A stretch of DNA of 64,000 nucleotides from Pontederia crassipes (Eukaryota > Streptophyta > Magnoliopsida > Commelinales > Pontederiaceae), in contig CM060188.1 in NCBI GenBank assembly GCA_030549335.1, forward strand, positions 67,238,696 through 67,302,695. Reading direction: 5' to 3'. A program made the position numbers and the translations under genes. Positions 36,381 to 49,549 of this stretch are shown in pieces. Within the stretch, counting starts at the first letter, position 1, and every line of letters starts with the position of its first letter. Below the pieces are notes generated by a model. It was given only the letters and a program-made list of their open reading frames with translations. It ran no database searches and was not told where the DNA came from.

Positions 36381-37596
36381 GTGCATGTTGATGCATTGGG
36401 AGACGTTTGGGACGAAAAAATGGACTCGTGCGAAAATTGCTCGGGGGTGCAATGCGCTTTTTCACGCAGTTTTTTCTTATTTTCCACTAAGAAGGCGAAA
36501 AGACGCGAAATTTTCGCCGCTTTCGTGGATGTTGATGCATTGGGAGACATTTGGGACGAAAAAATGGACTCGCGAGAGAATTGCCCGAGGCTGCGAAAAT
36601 TCCCGCGCACGACGTTTCGCGCCTTTTTGGCTTATTTTTCACTGAGAAGGCGAAAAGACGCAAAATTTTCGACGCTTTCATGCATGTTGATTCATGGGGA
36701 GACGTTTGGGACGAAAAAATGGACTCGCGCGAAAATTGACCGGGGGTGCGAAAATTCGCGCATGCACTGTTTCGCGCCGCTTTGGCTTATTTTCCACTAA
36801 GCAGGTGAAAAGATGCGAAATTTTCGACACTTTCGTGCATGTTGATGCATGGAGAGACGTTTGGGACGAAAAAATGGATCGCGCGAAAATTGCCCGTGGG
36901 TGCGAAAATTCGCGCGTATGCTGTTGCGCGCTTTTTTGGCTTATTTTCCACTAATAAGTAGATAACACGCAAAATTTTTTACTCTTTCGTGCATGTTGAT
37001 GCATTGGGAGATGTTTGGGATGAAAAAATGGAGTAGCGCGAAAATTGTCCGGGGGTGCGAAAATTCCTCCGCGCGCCGATTTGGCTTATTTTCCACTAAG
37101 AAGGCGTAAAGAGGCGAAATTTTCGACACTTTCGTGCATGTTGATGCATGGGGAGACGTTTGGGACGAAAAAATGGACTCGCGCGAAAATTGCTCGGGGG
37201 TGCGAAAATTTCCGCACGCGCCTTTTCGCACAATTTTTTCTTATTTTCCACTAAGAAGGCGAAAAGACGTGAAATTTTCGCCGCTTTCGTGCATGTTGAT
37301 GCATTGGGAGACGTTTGGGACGAAAAAATGGACTTGCGCGAAAATTGTCCGGGGGTGCGAAAATTCTTGCGCACGCCGTTTCGCGCCTTTTTTGCTTATT
37401 TTAGACTAAAAAGGCGAAAAGACGCAAAATTTTTGACGCTTTCGCGCATGTTGATTCATGGGGAGACGTTTGGGACGAAAAAATGGACGCGCGAAAATTG
37501 ACCGGGGGTGCGAAAATTCGCGCATGCACTGTTTCGCGCCGTTTTGGCTTATTTTCCACTAAGAAGGCGTAAAGATGTGAAATTTTTGACACTTTC
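36381..37596 (+). repeat. Partial copy (8 monomers, 1,216 bp) of the 3,227-bp HOR
   Basis: Starts with the marker monomer GGGGGTGCAATGCGC, a deletion form also heading each later unit. It runs eight monomers and then restarts at 37,597 with the same marker, so copies are spaced 1,216 bp. It matches 40,824 to ~42,040 at offset 4,443, including the rare TTTTAGACTAAAAAGG near 37,390 and 41,835 and the GGATCGCGCG deletion near 36,875. It lacks the last 13 monomers of the full unit, so it is a deletion product or the edge of the amplified block. Confidence 0.88.
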
Positions 37597-40500
37597 GTGC
37601 ATGTTGATGCATGGGAAGACGTTTGGGACGAAAAAATGGACTCGTGCGAAAATTGCTCGGGGGTGCAATGCGCTTTTTCACGCAGTTTTTTCTTATTTTC
37701 CACTAAGAAGGCGAAAAGACGCGAAATTTTCGCCGCTTTCGTGGATGTTGATGCATTGGGAGACATTTGGGACGAAAAAATGGACTCGCGAGAGAATTGC
37801 CCGAGGCTGCGAAAATTCCCGCGCACGACGTTTCGCGCCTTTTTGGCTTATTTTTCACTGAGAAGGCGAAAAGACGCAAAATTTTCGACGCTTTCATGCA
37901 TGTTGATTCATGGGGAGACGTTTGGGACGAAAAAATGGACTCGCGCGAAAATTGACCGGGGGTGCGAAAATTCGCGCATGCACTGTTTCGCGCCGCTTTG
38001 GCTTATTTTCCACTAAGCAGGTGAAAAGATGCGAAATTTTCGACACTTTCGTGCATGTTGATGCATGGAGAGACGTTTGGGACGAAAAAATGGATCGCGC
38101 GAAAATTGCCCGTGGGTGCGAAAATTCGCGCGTATGCTGTTGCGCGCTTTTTTGGCTTATTTTCCACTAATAAGTAGATAACACGCAAAATTTTTTACTC
38201 TTTCGTGCATGTTGATGCATTGGGAGATGTTTGGGATGAAAAAATGGAGTAGCGCGAAAATTGTCCGGGGGTGCGAAAATTCCTCCGCGCGCCGATTTGG
38301 CTTATTTTCCACTAAGAAGGCGTAAAGATGTGAAATTTTTGACACTTTCGTGCATGTTGATGCATGGGGAGACGTTTGGGACGAAAAAATGGACTCGCGC
38401 GAAAATTGCTCGGGGGTGCGAAAATTTCCGCACGCGCCTTTTCGCACAATTTTTTCTTATTTTCCACTAAGAAGGCGAAAAGACGTGAAATTTTCGCCGC
38501 TTTCGTGCATGTTGATGCATTGGGAGACGTTTGGGACGAAAAAATGGACTTGCGCGAAAATTGCCCGGGGGTGCGAAAATTCCCGCGCACGCCGTTTCGC
38601 GTCTTTTTGGCTTATTTTTGACTAAAAAGGCGAAAAGACGCAAAATTTTCGACCCTTTCGTGCATGTTGATTCATGGGGAGACGTTTGGGACGAAAAAAT
38701 GGACGCGCGAAAATTGACCGGGGGTGCGAAAATTCGCGCATGCACTGTTTCGCGCCGTTTTGGCTTATTTTCCACTAAGAAGGCGTAAAGATGTGAAATT
38801 TTTGACACTTTCGTGCATGTTGATGCATGGGAAGACGTTTGGGACGAAAAAATGGACTCGCGCAAAAATTGCTCGGGGGTGCGAAAATTTCCGCACGCGC
38901 CTTTTCGCACAATTTTTTCTTATTTTCCACTAAGAAGGCGAAAAGACGAGAAATTTTCGCCGCTTTCGTGCATGTTGATGCATTGGGAGACATTTGGGAC
39001 GAAAAAATGGACTTGCGCGAAAATTGCCCGTGGGTGCGAAAATTCCTGCGCACGCCGTTTCGCGTCTTTTTGGCTTATTTTCCAATAAGAAGGCGAAAAG
39101 AAGCAAAATTTTCGACGGTTTCTTGCATGTTGATTCATGGGGAGACGTTTGGGACGAAAATATGGACTCGCGCAAAAATTGACCGGGGGTGCGAAAATTC
39201 GCGCATGCACTGTTTCGCGCCGTTTTGACTTATTTTCCACTAAGAAGGCGTAAAGATGCGAATTTTTCGACACTTTCGTGCATGTTGATGCATGGGGAGA
39301 CGTTTGGGACGAAAAAATGGATTCGAGCGTGTGCTGTTGCGCCCGTGGGTGCGAAAATTCGCGCGTATGCTGTTGCGCGCTTTTTTGGCTTATTTTCCAC
39401 TAATAAGTAGAAAACACGCAAAATTTTTGACTCTTTCGTGCATGTTGATGCATTGGGAGATGTTTGGGACGAAAAAATGGAGTAGCGCGAAAATTGTCCG
39501 GGAGTGCGAAAATTCCCGCGCGCGCCGTTTTGGCTTATTTTCCACTAAGAAGGCGAAAAGAAGCGAAATTTTCGACGCTTTCGTGCATGTTGATTCATGG
39601 GGAGACGTTTGGGACGAAAAAATGGACTCGCGCGAAAATTGACCGGGGGTGCGAAAATTCGCGCATGCACTGTTTCGCGCCGTTTTGTCTTATTTTCCAC
39701 TAAGAAGGCGTAAAGATGCGAAATTTTCGACACTTTCGTGCATGTTGATGCATGGGGAGACGTTTGGGACGAAAAAATGGACTCGCGCGAAAATTGCTCG
39801 GGGGTGCGAAAATTTCCGCACGCGCCTTTTCGCACAATTTTTTCTTATTTTCCACTAAGAAGGCGAAAAGATGGAAAATTTTCGATGCTTTCGTGCATGT
39901 TGATTCATGGGGAGACGTTTGGGACGAAAAAATGGACTCGCGCGAAAATTGCTCGGGGGTGCGAAAATTTCCGCACGCGCCTTTTCGCCCAATTTTTTCT
40001 TATTTTCCACTAAGAAGGCGAAAAGACGCAAAATTTTCGACGCTTTCGTGCATGTTGATTCATGGAGAGACGTTTGGGACGAAAAAATGAACTCGCGCGA
40101 AAATTGACCGGGGGTGCGAAAATTCGCGCATGCACTGTTTCACGCCGCTTTGGCTTATTTTCCACTAAGCAGGCGAAAAGACGCAAAATTTTCGAAGCTT
40201 TTCGTGCATGTTGATTCATGGGGAGACGTTTGGGACGAAAAAATGGACTCGCGCGAAAATTGCTCGGGGATGCGAAAATTCCCGCACGCGTCGTTTCGCG
40301 CAATTTTTTCTTATTTTCCACTAAGAAGGCGAAAAGACACGAAATTTTCGCCGCTTTCGTGCATCTTGAGGCATTGGGAGACGTTTGGGACGAAAAAATG
40401 GACTGGCACGAAAATTGCCCGGGGGTGCGAAAATTCCCGCGCACGACGTTACGCGCCTTTTTGGCTTATTTTTCACTAAGAAGGCGAAAAGTCGCAAAAT

Positions 40501-40823
40501 TTTCGACGCTTTCGTGCATGTTGATTCATGGGGAGACGTTTGGGACGAAAAAATGGACTCGCGCGAAAATTGACCGGGGGTGCGAAAATTCGCGCATGCA
40601 CTGTTTCGCGCCGTTTTGGCTTATTTAACACTAAGAAGGCGTAAAGATGCGAAATTATCGACACTTTCGTGCATGTTGATGCATGGGGAGACGTTTGGGA
40701 CGAAAAAATGGGCTCGCGCGAAAATTGCCCGTGGGTGCGAAAATTTCCGCACGCGCCTTTTTGCACAATTTTTTCTTATTTTCCACTAAGAAGGCGAAAA
40801 GATGGAAAATTTTCGCCGCTTTC
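37597..40823 (+). repeat. 21-monomer higher-order repeat, full copy 1 (3,227 bp)
   Basis: Runs from one GTGCAATGCGC marker monomer to the next (GTGCAACGCGC). I count 21 monomers averaging 153.7 bp. Matching positions in the next copy are 3,227 bp away throughout. Identity drops in ~38,320-38,850, where copy 2 instead resembles the 8-monomer partial copy. That patch suggests gene conversion or a crossover between copies. Distinctive members are the GATTCGAGCGTGTG monomer (39,278) and the CATCTTGAGGCATTGG monomer (40,362). Confidence 0.9.
39278..39437 (+). repeat. Class B monomer with a patch from its own 3' part (160 bp)
   Basis: After GGATTCGAG the monomer reads CGTGTGCTGTTGCGCC and then returns to CGTGGGTGCG. 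The inserted stretch nearly copies the GCGTATGCTGTTGCGCG found about 30 bp further on in every class B monomer, and it replaces the usual CGCGCGAAAATTGC. The same event is present at 42,505-42,664 and 46,196-46,355, so it occurred once before the HOR spread. It looks like a template-switch or short conversion product within one monomer. Confidence 0.85.
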
Positions 40824-43800
40824 GTGCATGTTGATGCATTGGGAGACGTTTGGGACGAAAAAATGGACTCGCGCGAAAATTGCTCGGGGGTGCAACGCGC
40901 TTTTTCGCGCAGTTTTTTCTTATTTTCCACTAAGAAGGCGAAAAGACGCGAAATTTTCGCCGCTTTCGTGGATGTTGATGCATTGGGAGACATTTGGGAC
41001 GAAAAAATGGACTCGCGAGAGAATTGCCCGGGGGTGCGAAAATTCCCGCGCACGACGTTTCGTGCCTTTTTGGCTTATTTTTCACTGAGAAGGCGAAAAG
41101 ACGCAAAATTTTCGACGCTTTCATGCATGTTGATTCATGGGGAGACGTTTGGGACGAAAAAATGGACTCGCGCGAAAATTGACCGGGGGTGCGAAAATTC
41201 GCGCATGCACTGTTTCGCGCCGCTTTGGCTTATTTTCCACTAAGCAGGTGAAAAGATGCGAAATTTTCGACACTTTCGTGCATGTTGATGCATGGAGAGA
41301 CGTTTGGGACGAAAAAATGGATCGCGCGAAAATTGCCCGTGGGTGCGAAAATTCGCGCGTATGCTGTTGCGCGCTTTTTTGGCTTATTTTCCACTAATAA
41401 GTAGAAAACACGCAAAATTTTTGACTCTTTCGTGCATGTTGATGCATTGGGAGATGTTTGGGATGAAAAAATAGAGTAGCGCGAAAATTGTCCGGGGGTG
41501 CGAAAATTCCTCCGCGCGCCGATTTGGCTTATTTTCCACTAAGAAGGCGTAAAGAGGCGAAATTTTCGACACTTTCGTGCATGTTGATGCATGGGGAGAC
41601 GTTTGGGACGAAAAAATGGACTCGCGCGAAAATTGCTCGGGGGTGCGAAAATTTCCGCACGCGCCTTTTCGCACAATTTTTTCTTATTTTCCACTAAGAA
41701 GGCGAAAAGACGTGAAATTTTCGCCGCTTTCGTGCATGTTGATGCATTGGGAGACGTTTGGGACGAAAAAATGGACTTGCGCGAAAATTGTCCGGGGGTG
41801 CGAAAATTCTTGCGCACGCCGTTTCGCGCCTTTTTTGCTTATTTTAGACTAAAAAGGCGAAAAGACGCAAAATTTTCGACGCTTTCGCGCATGTTGATTC
41901 ATGGGGAGACGTTTGGGACGAAAAAATGGACGCGCGAAAATTGACCGGGGGTGCGAAAATTCGCGCATGCACTGTTTCGCGCCGTTTTGGCTTATTTTCC
42001 ACTAAGAAGGCGTAAAGATGTGAAATTTTTGACACTTTCGTGCATGTTGATGCATGGGAAGACGTTTGGGACGAAAAAATGGACTCGCGCAAAAATTGCT
42101 CGGGGGTGCGAAAATTTCCGCACGCGCCTTTTCGCACAATTTTTTCTTATTTTCCACTAAGAAGGCGAAAAGACGAGAAATTTTCGCCGCTTTCGTGCAT
42201 GTTGATGCATTGGGAGACATTTGGGACGAAAAAATGGACTTGCGCGAAAATTGCCCGGGGGTGCGAAAATTCCCGCGCACGCCGTTTCGCGTCTTTTTGG
42301 CTTATTTTTGACTAAAAAGGCGAAAAGACGCAAAATTTTCGACCCTTTCGTGCATGTTGATTTATGGGGAGACGTTTGGGACGAAAAAATGGACTCGCGC
42401 GAAAATTGACCGGGGGTGCGAAAATTCGCGCATGCACTGTTTCGCGCCGTTTTGGCTTATTTTCCACTAAGAAGGCGTAAAGATGCGAAATTTTTGACAC
42501 TTTCGTGCATGTTGATGCATGGGGAGACGTTTGGGACGAAAAAATGGATTCGAGCGTGTGCTGTTGCGCCCGTGGGTGCGAAAATTCGCGCGTATGCTGT
42601 TGCGCGCTTTTTTGGCTTATTTTCCACTAATAAGTAGAAAACACGCAAAATTTTTGACTCTTTCGTGCATGTTGATGCATTGGGAGATGTTTGGGACGAA
42701 AAAATGGAGTAGCGCGAAAATTGTCCGGGAGTGCGAAAATTCCCGCGCGCGCCGTTTTGGCTTATTTTCCACTAAGAAGGCGAAAAGAAGCGAAATTTTC
42801 GACGCTTTCGTGCATGTTGATTCATGGGGAGACGTTTGGGACGAAAAAATGGACTCGCGCGAAAATTGACCGGGGGTGCGAAAATTCGCGCATGCACTGT
42901 TTCGCGCCGTTTTGTCTTATTTTCCACTAAGAAGGCGTAAAGATGCGAAATTTTCGACACTTTCGTGCATGTTGATGCATGGGGAGACGTTTGGGACGAA
43001 AAAATGGACTCGCGCGAAAATTGCTCGGGGGTGCGAAAATTTCCGCACGCGCCTTTTCGCACAATTTTTTCTTATTTTCCACTAAGAAGGCGAAAAGATG
43101 GAAAATTTTCGATGCTTTCGTGCATGTTGATTCATGGGGAGACGTTTGGGACGAAAAAATGGACTCGCGCGAAAATTGCTCGGGGGTGCGAAAATTTCCG
43201 CACGCGCCTTTTCGCCCAATTTTTTCTTATTTTCCACTAAGAAGGCGAAAAGACGCAAAATTTTCGACGCTTTCGTGCATGTTGATTCATGGAGAGACGT
43301 TTGGGACGAAAAAATGAACTCGCGCGAAAATTGACCGGGGGTGCGAAAATTCGCGCATGCACTGTTTCACGCCGCTTTGGCTTATTTTCCACTAAGCAGG
43401 CGAAAAGACGCAAAATTTTCGAAGCTTTTCGTGCATGTTGATTCATGGGGAGACGTTTGGGACGAAAAAATGGACTCGCGCGAAAATTGCTCGGGGATGC
43501 GAAAATTCCCGCACGCGTCGTTTCACGCAATTTTTTCTTATTTTCCACTAAGAAGGCGAAAAGACACGAAATTTTCGCCGCTTTCGTGCATCTTGAGGCA
43601 TTGGGAGACGTTTGGGACGAAAAAATGGACTGGCACGAAAATTGCCCGGGGGTGCGAAAATTCCCGCGCACGACGTTACGCGCCTTTTTGGCTTATTTTT
43701 CACTAAGAAGGCGAAAAGTCGCAAAATTTTCGACGCTTTCGTGCATGTTGATTCATGGGGAGACGTTTGGGACGAAAAAATGGACTCGCGCGAAAATTGA

Positions 43801-44050
43801 CCGGGGGTGCGAAAATTCGCGCATGCACTGTTTCGCGCCGTTTTGGCTTATTTAACACTAAGAAGGCGTAAAGATGCGAAATTATCGACACTTTCGTGCA
43901 TGTTGATGCATGGGGAGACGTTTGGGACGAAAAAATGGGCTCGCGCGAAAATTGCCCGTGGGTGCGAAAATTTCCGCACGCGCCTTTTTGCACAATTTTT
44001 TCTTATTTTCCACTAAGAAGGCGAAAAGATGGAAAATTTTCGCCGCTTTC
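40824..44050 (+). repeat. 21-monomer higher-order repeat, full copy 2 (3,227 bp)
   Basis: Second full unit, nearly identical to 44,051-45,775 and, apart from one patch, to copy 1. Small differences from copy 1 include TTGATTTATGGGGAG near 42,358 where copy 1 has TTGATTCATGG at 38,665, and CGTTTCACGCAA near 43,520 for CGTTTCGCGCAA. The first of these is also present at 45,586 in the following partial unit, so copies 2 and 3 share a more recent ancestor. Confidence 0.92.
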
Positions 44051-45775
44051 GTGCATGTTGATGCATTGGGAGACGTTTGGGACGAAAAAATGGACTCGCG
44101 CGAAAATTGCTCGGGGGTGCAACGCGCTTTTTCGCGCAGTTTTTTCTTATTTTCCACTAAGAAGGCGAAAAGACGCGAAATTTTCGCCGCTTTCGTGGAT
44201 GTTGATGCATTGGGAGACATTTGGGACGAAAAAATGGACTCGCGAGAGAATTGCCCGGGGGTGCGAAAATTCCCGCGCACGACGTTTCGTGCCTTTTTGG
44301 CTTATTTTTCACTGAGAAGGCGAAAAGACGCAAAATTTTCGACGCTTTCATGCATGTTGATTCATGGGGAGACGTTTGGGACGAAAAAATGGACTCGCGC
44401 GAAAATTGACCGGGGGTGCGAAAATTCGCGCATGCACTGTTTCGCGCCGCTTTGGCTTATTTTCCACTAAGCAGGTGAAAAGATGCGAAATTTTCGACAC
44501 TTTCGTGCATGTTGATGCATGGAGAGACGTTTGGGACGAAAAAATGGATCGCGCGAAAATTGCCCGTGGGTGCGAAAATTCGCGCGTATGCTGTTGCGCG
44601 CTTTTTTGGCTTATTTTCCACTAATAAGTAGAAAACACGCAAAATTTTTGACTCTTTCGTGCATGTTGATGCATTGGGAGATGTTTGGGATGAAAAAATA
44701 GAGTAGCGCGAAAATTGTCCGGGGGTGCGAAAATTCCTCCGCGCGCCGATTTGGCTTATTTTCCACTAAGAAGGCGTAAAGAGGCGAAATTTTCGACACT
44801 TTCGTGCATGTTGATGCATGGGGAGACGTTTGGGACGAAAAAATGGACTCGCGCGAAAATTGCTCGGGGGTGCGAAAATTTCCGCACGCGCCTTTTCGCA
44901 CAATTTTTTCTTATTTTCCACTAAGAAGGCGAAAAGACGTGAAATTTTCGCCGCTTTCGTGCATGTTGATGCATTGGGAGACGTTTGGGACGAAAAAATG
45001 GACTTGCGCGAAAATTGTCCGGGGGTGCGAAAATTCTTGCGCACGCCGTTTCGCGCCTTTTTTGCTTATTTTAGACTAAAAAGGCGAAAAGACGCAAAAT
45101 TTTCGACGCTTTCGCGCATGTTGATTCATGGGGAGACGTTTGGGACGAAAAAATGGACGCGCGAAAATTGACCGGGGGTGCGAAAATTCGCGCATGCACT
45201 GTTTCGCGCCGTTTTGGCTTATTTTCCACTAAGAAGGCGTAAAGATGTGAAATTTTTGACACTTTCGTGCATGTTGATGCATGGGAAGACGTTTGGGACG
45301 AAAAAATGGACTCGCGCAAAAATTGCTCGGGGGTGCGAAAATTTCCGCACGCGCCTTTTCGCACAATTTTTTCTTATTTTCCACTAAGAAGGCGAAAAGA
45401 CGAGAAATTTTCGCCGCTTTCGTGCATGTTGATGCATTGGGAGACATTTGGGACGAAAAAATGGACTTGCGCGAAAATTGCCCGGGGGTGCGAAAATTCC
45501 CGCGCACGCCGTTTCGCGTCTTTTTGGCTTATTTTTGACTAAAAAGGCGAAAAGACGCAAAATTTTCGACCCTTTCGTGCATGTTGATTTATGGGGAGAC
45601 GTTTGGGACGAAAAAATGGACTCGCGCGAAAATTGACCGGGGGTGCGAAAATTCGCGCATGCACTGTTTCGCGCCGTTTTGGCTTATTTTCCACTAAGAA
45701 GGCGTAAAGATGCGAAATTTTTGACACTTTCGTGCATGTTGATGCATGGGGAGACGTTTGGGACGAAAAAATGGA
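44051..45775 (+). repeat. 21-monomer higher-order repeat, partial copy 3 (first 11-12 monomers)
   Basis: Tracks copy 2 at an offset of exactly 3,227 bp until 45,775. There the text GGACTCGCGCG replaces the GGATTCGAGCG expected from 42,549. The break falls inside a monomer, at a stretch common to all classes. What follows belongs to the unit again but at an earlier point, so the join is a register shift inside the same HOR family. Confidence 0.9.
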
Positions 45776-46708
45776 CTCGCGCGAAAATTGCTCGGGGTGC
45801 GAAAATTTCCGCACGCGCCTTTTCGCATAGTTTTTTCTTATTTTCCACTAAGAAGGCGAAAAGACGCAAAATTTTCGCCGCTTTCGTGCATGTTGATGCA
45901 TTGGGAGATGTTTGGGACGAAAAAATGGACTCACGCGAAAATTGCCCGGGGGTGCGAAAATTCCTGCGCACGCCGTTTCGCGTCTTTTTGGCTTATTTTC
46001 CAATAAGAAGGCGAAAAGAAGCAAAATTTTCGACGGTTTCTTGCATGTTGATTCATGGGGAGACGTTTGGGACGAAAATATGGACTCGCGCAAAAATTGA
46101 CCGGGGGTGCGAAAATTCGCGCATGCACTGTTTCGCGCCGTTTTGACTTATTTTCCACTAAGAAGGCGTAAAGATGCGAATTTTTCGACACTTTCGTGCA
46201 TGTTGATGCATGGGGAGACGTTTGGGACGAAAAAATGGATTCGAGCGTGTGCTGTTGCGCCCGTGGGTGCGAAAATTCGCGCGTATGCTGTTGCGCGCTT
46301 TTTTGGCTTATTTTCCACTAATAAGTAGAAAACACGCAAAATTTTTGACTCTTTCGTGCATGTTGATGCATTGGGAGATGTTTGGGACGAAAAAATGGAG
46401 TAGCGCGAAAATTGTCCGGGAGTGCGAAAATTCCCGCGCGCGCCGTTTTGGCTTATTTTCCACTAAGAAGGCGAAAAGAAGCGAAATTTTCGACGCTTTC
46501 GTGCATGTTGATTCATGGGGAGACGTTTGGGACGAAAAAATGGACTCACGCGAAAATTGACCGGGGGTGCGAAAATTCGCGCATGCACTGTTTCGCGCCG
46601 TTTTGTCTTATTTTCCACTAAGAAGGCGTAAAAATGCGAAATTTTCGACACTTTCGTGCATGTTGATGCATGGGGAGACGTTTGGGACGAAAAAATGGAC
46701 TCGCGCGA
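45776..46708 (+). repeat. Register-shifted continuation of the 3,227-bp HOR
   Basis: From the monomer beginning ~45,735 to ~46,708 the sequence matches ~38,817-39,790 at offset 6,918, which is 464 bp more than two units. One extra D-E-A set is therefore present relative to copy 2. Diagnostic words agree with copy 1 rather than adjacent copy 2: GACGGTTTCTTGCATG near 46,031, and GCGAATTTTTCGACAC near 46,178. It ends where GCTCGGGGGTGCG (39,790) is replaced by GCCCGGGGGTGCG (46,708). Confidence 0.85.
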
Positions 46709-47728
46709 AAATTGCCCGGGGGTGCGAAAATTCCTGCGCACGCCGTTTCGCGTCTTTTTGGCTTATTTTCCAATAAGAAGGCGAAAAGAAGCAAAATTTT
46801 CGACGCTTTCATGCATGTTGATTCATGGGGAGACGTTTGGGACGAAAAAATGGGCTCACGCGAAAATTGACCGGGGGTGCGAAAATTCGCGCACGCACTG
46901 TTTCGCGCCGTTTTGACTTATTTTCCACTAAGAAGGCGTAAAGATGCGAAATTTTCGATACTTTCGTGCATGTTGATGCATGGTGAGACGTTTGGGACGA
47001 AAAAATGGACTCGCACGAAAATTGCCCGTGGGTGCGAAAATTCGCGCGAATGTTGTTGCGCGCTTTTTTGGCTTATTTTCCACTAAGAAGTAGAAAACAC
47101 GCAAAATTTTTTACTCTTTCGTGCATGTTGATGCATTGGGAGACGTTTGGGACGAAAAAATGGAGCAGTGCGAAAATTGTCCGGGGGTGCTAAAATTCTC
47201 GCGCGCGCAGTTTTGGCTTATTTTCCACTAAGAAGTCGAAAAGATGCAAAATTTTTGACGCTTTCGTGCATGTTGATGCATGGGGAGACGTTTGGGATGA
47301 AAAAATGGACTCGCGCGAAAATTGCTCGGGGGTGCAAAAATTTTCGCACGCGCCTTTTCGCACAATTTTTTGTTATTTTCCACTAAGAAGGCGAAAAGAC
47401 GCGAAATTCGTCGCTTTCGTGCATGTTGATGCATTGGGAGACGTTTGGGACAAAAAAATGGACTTGCGCGAAAATTGCCCGGGGGTGCGAAAATTCTCGC
47501 GCACGCCGTTTCGCGCCTTTTTTGCTTATTTTCGACTAAAAAGGCGAAAAGACGCAAAATTTTCTACGCTTTCGTGCATGTTGATGCATTGGGAGACGTT
47601 TGGGACGAAAAAATGGACTTGCGCGAAAATTGCCCGGGGGTGCGAAAATTCCCGCGCACGCCGTTTCGCGCCTTTTTGGCCTATTTTTGACTAAAAAGGC
47701 GAAAAGACGCAAAATTTTCGACACTTTC
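46709..47728 (+). repeat. Transition segment between two long HOR families
   Basis: About seven monomers in the order E-like, A, B, C, D, E, E. The segment ~46,700-47,330 matches ~48,083-48,713 at offset 1,383, including GATGCATGGTGAGACG, GCGAATGTTGTTGCGCGC and TGGAGCAGTGCG. Two class E monomers in a row (starts ~47,420 and 47,575) break the usual E-then-A rule. The internal CGAAATTCGTCGCTTTCG near 47,403 is a 3-bp contraction. Confidence 0.8.
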
Positions 47729-48849
47729 GTGCATGTTGATTCATGGGGAGACGTTTGGGACGAAAAAATGGACTCGCGCGAAAATTGACCTGGGGTGCGA
47801 AAATTCGCGCATGCACTGTTTCGCGCCGTTTTGGCTTATTTTCCACTAAGAAGGCGTAAAGATGCGAAATTTTCGACACTTTCGTGCATGTTGATGCATG
47901 GGGAGACGATTGGGATGAAAAAATGGACTCGCGCGAAAATTGCTCGGGGGTGCGAAAATTTCCGCACGCGCCTTTTCGCACAGTTTTTTCTTATTTTCCA
48001 CTAAGAAGGCGAAAAGACGCAAAATTTTCGCCGCTTTCGTGCATGTTGATGCATTGGGAGATGTTTGGGACGAAAAAATGGACTCGCGCGAAAATTGCCC
48101 GGTGGTGCGAAAATTCCTGCGCACGCCGTTTCGCGTCTTTTTGGCTTATTTTCCAATAAGAAGGCGAAAAGAAGCAAAATTTTCGACGCTTTCATGCATG
48201 TTGATTCATGGGGAGACGTTTGGGACGAAAAAATGGGCTCACGCGAAAATTGACCGGGGGTGCGAAAATTCGCGCACGCACTGTTTCGCGCCGTTTTGAC
48301 TTATTTTCCACTAAGAAGGCGTAAAGATGCGAAATTTTCGATACTTTCGTGCATGTTGATGCATGGTGAGACGTTTGGGACGAAAAAATGGACTCGCACG
48401 AAAATTGCCCGTGGGTGCGAAAATTCGCGCGAATGTTGTTGCGCGCTTTTTTGGCTTATTTTCCACTAAGAAGTAGAAAACACGCAAAATTTTTTACTCT
48501 TTCGTGCATGTTGATGCATTGGGAGACGTTTGGGACGAAAAAATGGAGCAGTGCGAAAATTGTCCGGGGGTGCTAAAATTCCCGCGCGCGCAGTTTTGGC
48601 TTATTTTCCACTAAGAAGTCGAAAAGATGCGAAATTTTCGACGCTTTCGTGCATGTTGATGCATGGGGAGACGTTTGGGATGAAAAAATGGACTCAGGCG
48701 AAAATTGTCCGGGGGTGCGAAAATTCCCGCACGCGCCGTTTCGCGCAGTTTTTTCTTATTTTCCACTAAGAAGGCGAAAAAACGCGATTTTTTCGCCGCT
48801 TTCGTGCATGTTGATGCATTGGGAGACGTTTGGGACAAAAAAATGGACT

Positions 48850-48867
48850 CGCGGGAAAATTCCCGCG
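48850..48867 (+). repeat. Near-perfect 18-bp palindrome in a deleted E monomer
   Basis: CGCGGGAA and TTCCCGCG face each other across AA. They were produced by loss of the TTGCCCGGGGGTGCG part from a class E monomer. The same palindrome is at 52,338-52,355 and 55,372-55,389, once per family 3 unit. It could extrude as a short hairpin; any function is speculative. Confidence 0.85.
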
Positions 48868-49549
48868 CATGCCGATTCGCGACTTTTTGGCTTTTTTTCC
48901 ACTAAGAAGGCGAAAAGACGCGAAATTTTCGATGCTTTCGTGCATGTTGATTCATGGAGAGACGTTTGGGACGAAAAAATTGAGTCGCGCGAAAATTGAC
49001 CGGGGGTGCGAAAATTCGCGCATGCACTTTTTCGCGCCGTTTTGGCTTATTTTCCACTAAGAAGGCGTAAAGATGCGAAATTTTCGACACTTTCGTGCAT
49101 GTTGATGCATGGGGAGACGTTTGGGACGAAAAAATGGACTCGCGCAAAAATTGCCCGTTGGTGTGAAAATTCGCGTGTATGCTGTTGCGCGCTTTTTTGG
49201 CTTATTTTCCACTAATAAGTAGAAAACACGCAAAATTTTTTACTCTTTCGTGCATGTTGATGCATTGGGAGATGTTTGGGACGAAAAAATGGAGTAGCGC
49301 GAAAATTGTCCGGGGGTGCGAAAATTCCCGCGCGCGCCGTTTTGGCTTATTTTCCACCAAGAAGGCGAAAAGACGCGAAATTTTCGACGCTTTCGTGCAT
49401 GTTGATTCATAGGGAGACGTTTGGGACGAAAAAATGGACTCGCGCGAAAATTGACCGGGGGTGCGAAAATTCGCGCATGCACTGTTTCGCGCCGTTTTGT
49501 CTTATTTTCCACTAAGAAGGCGTAAAGATGCGAAATTTTCGACATTTTC

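Noticed and set aside
37597..44050. Suspicion that the 3,227-bp repeats are an assembly duplication artefact
   Set aside because: Copies differ by scattered substitutions and a diverged patch at ~38.3-38.85 kb, and flanking partial copies differ in length. That fits real repeats, though only spanning reads can settle it.
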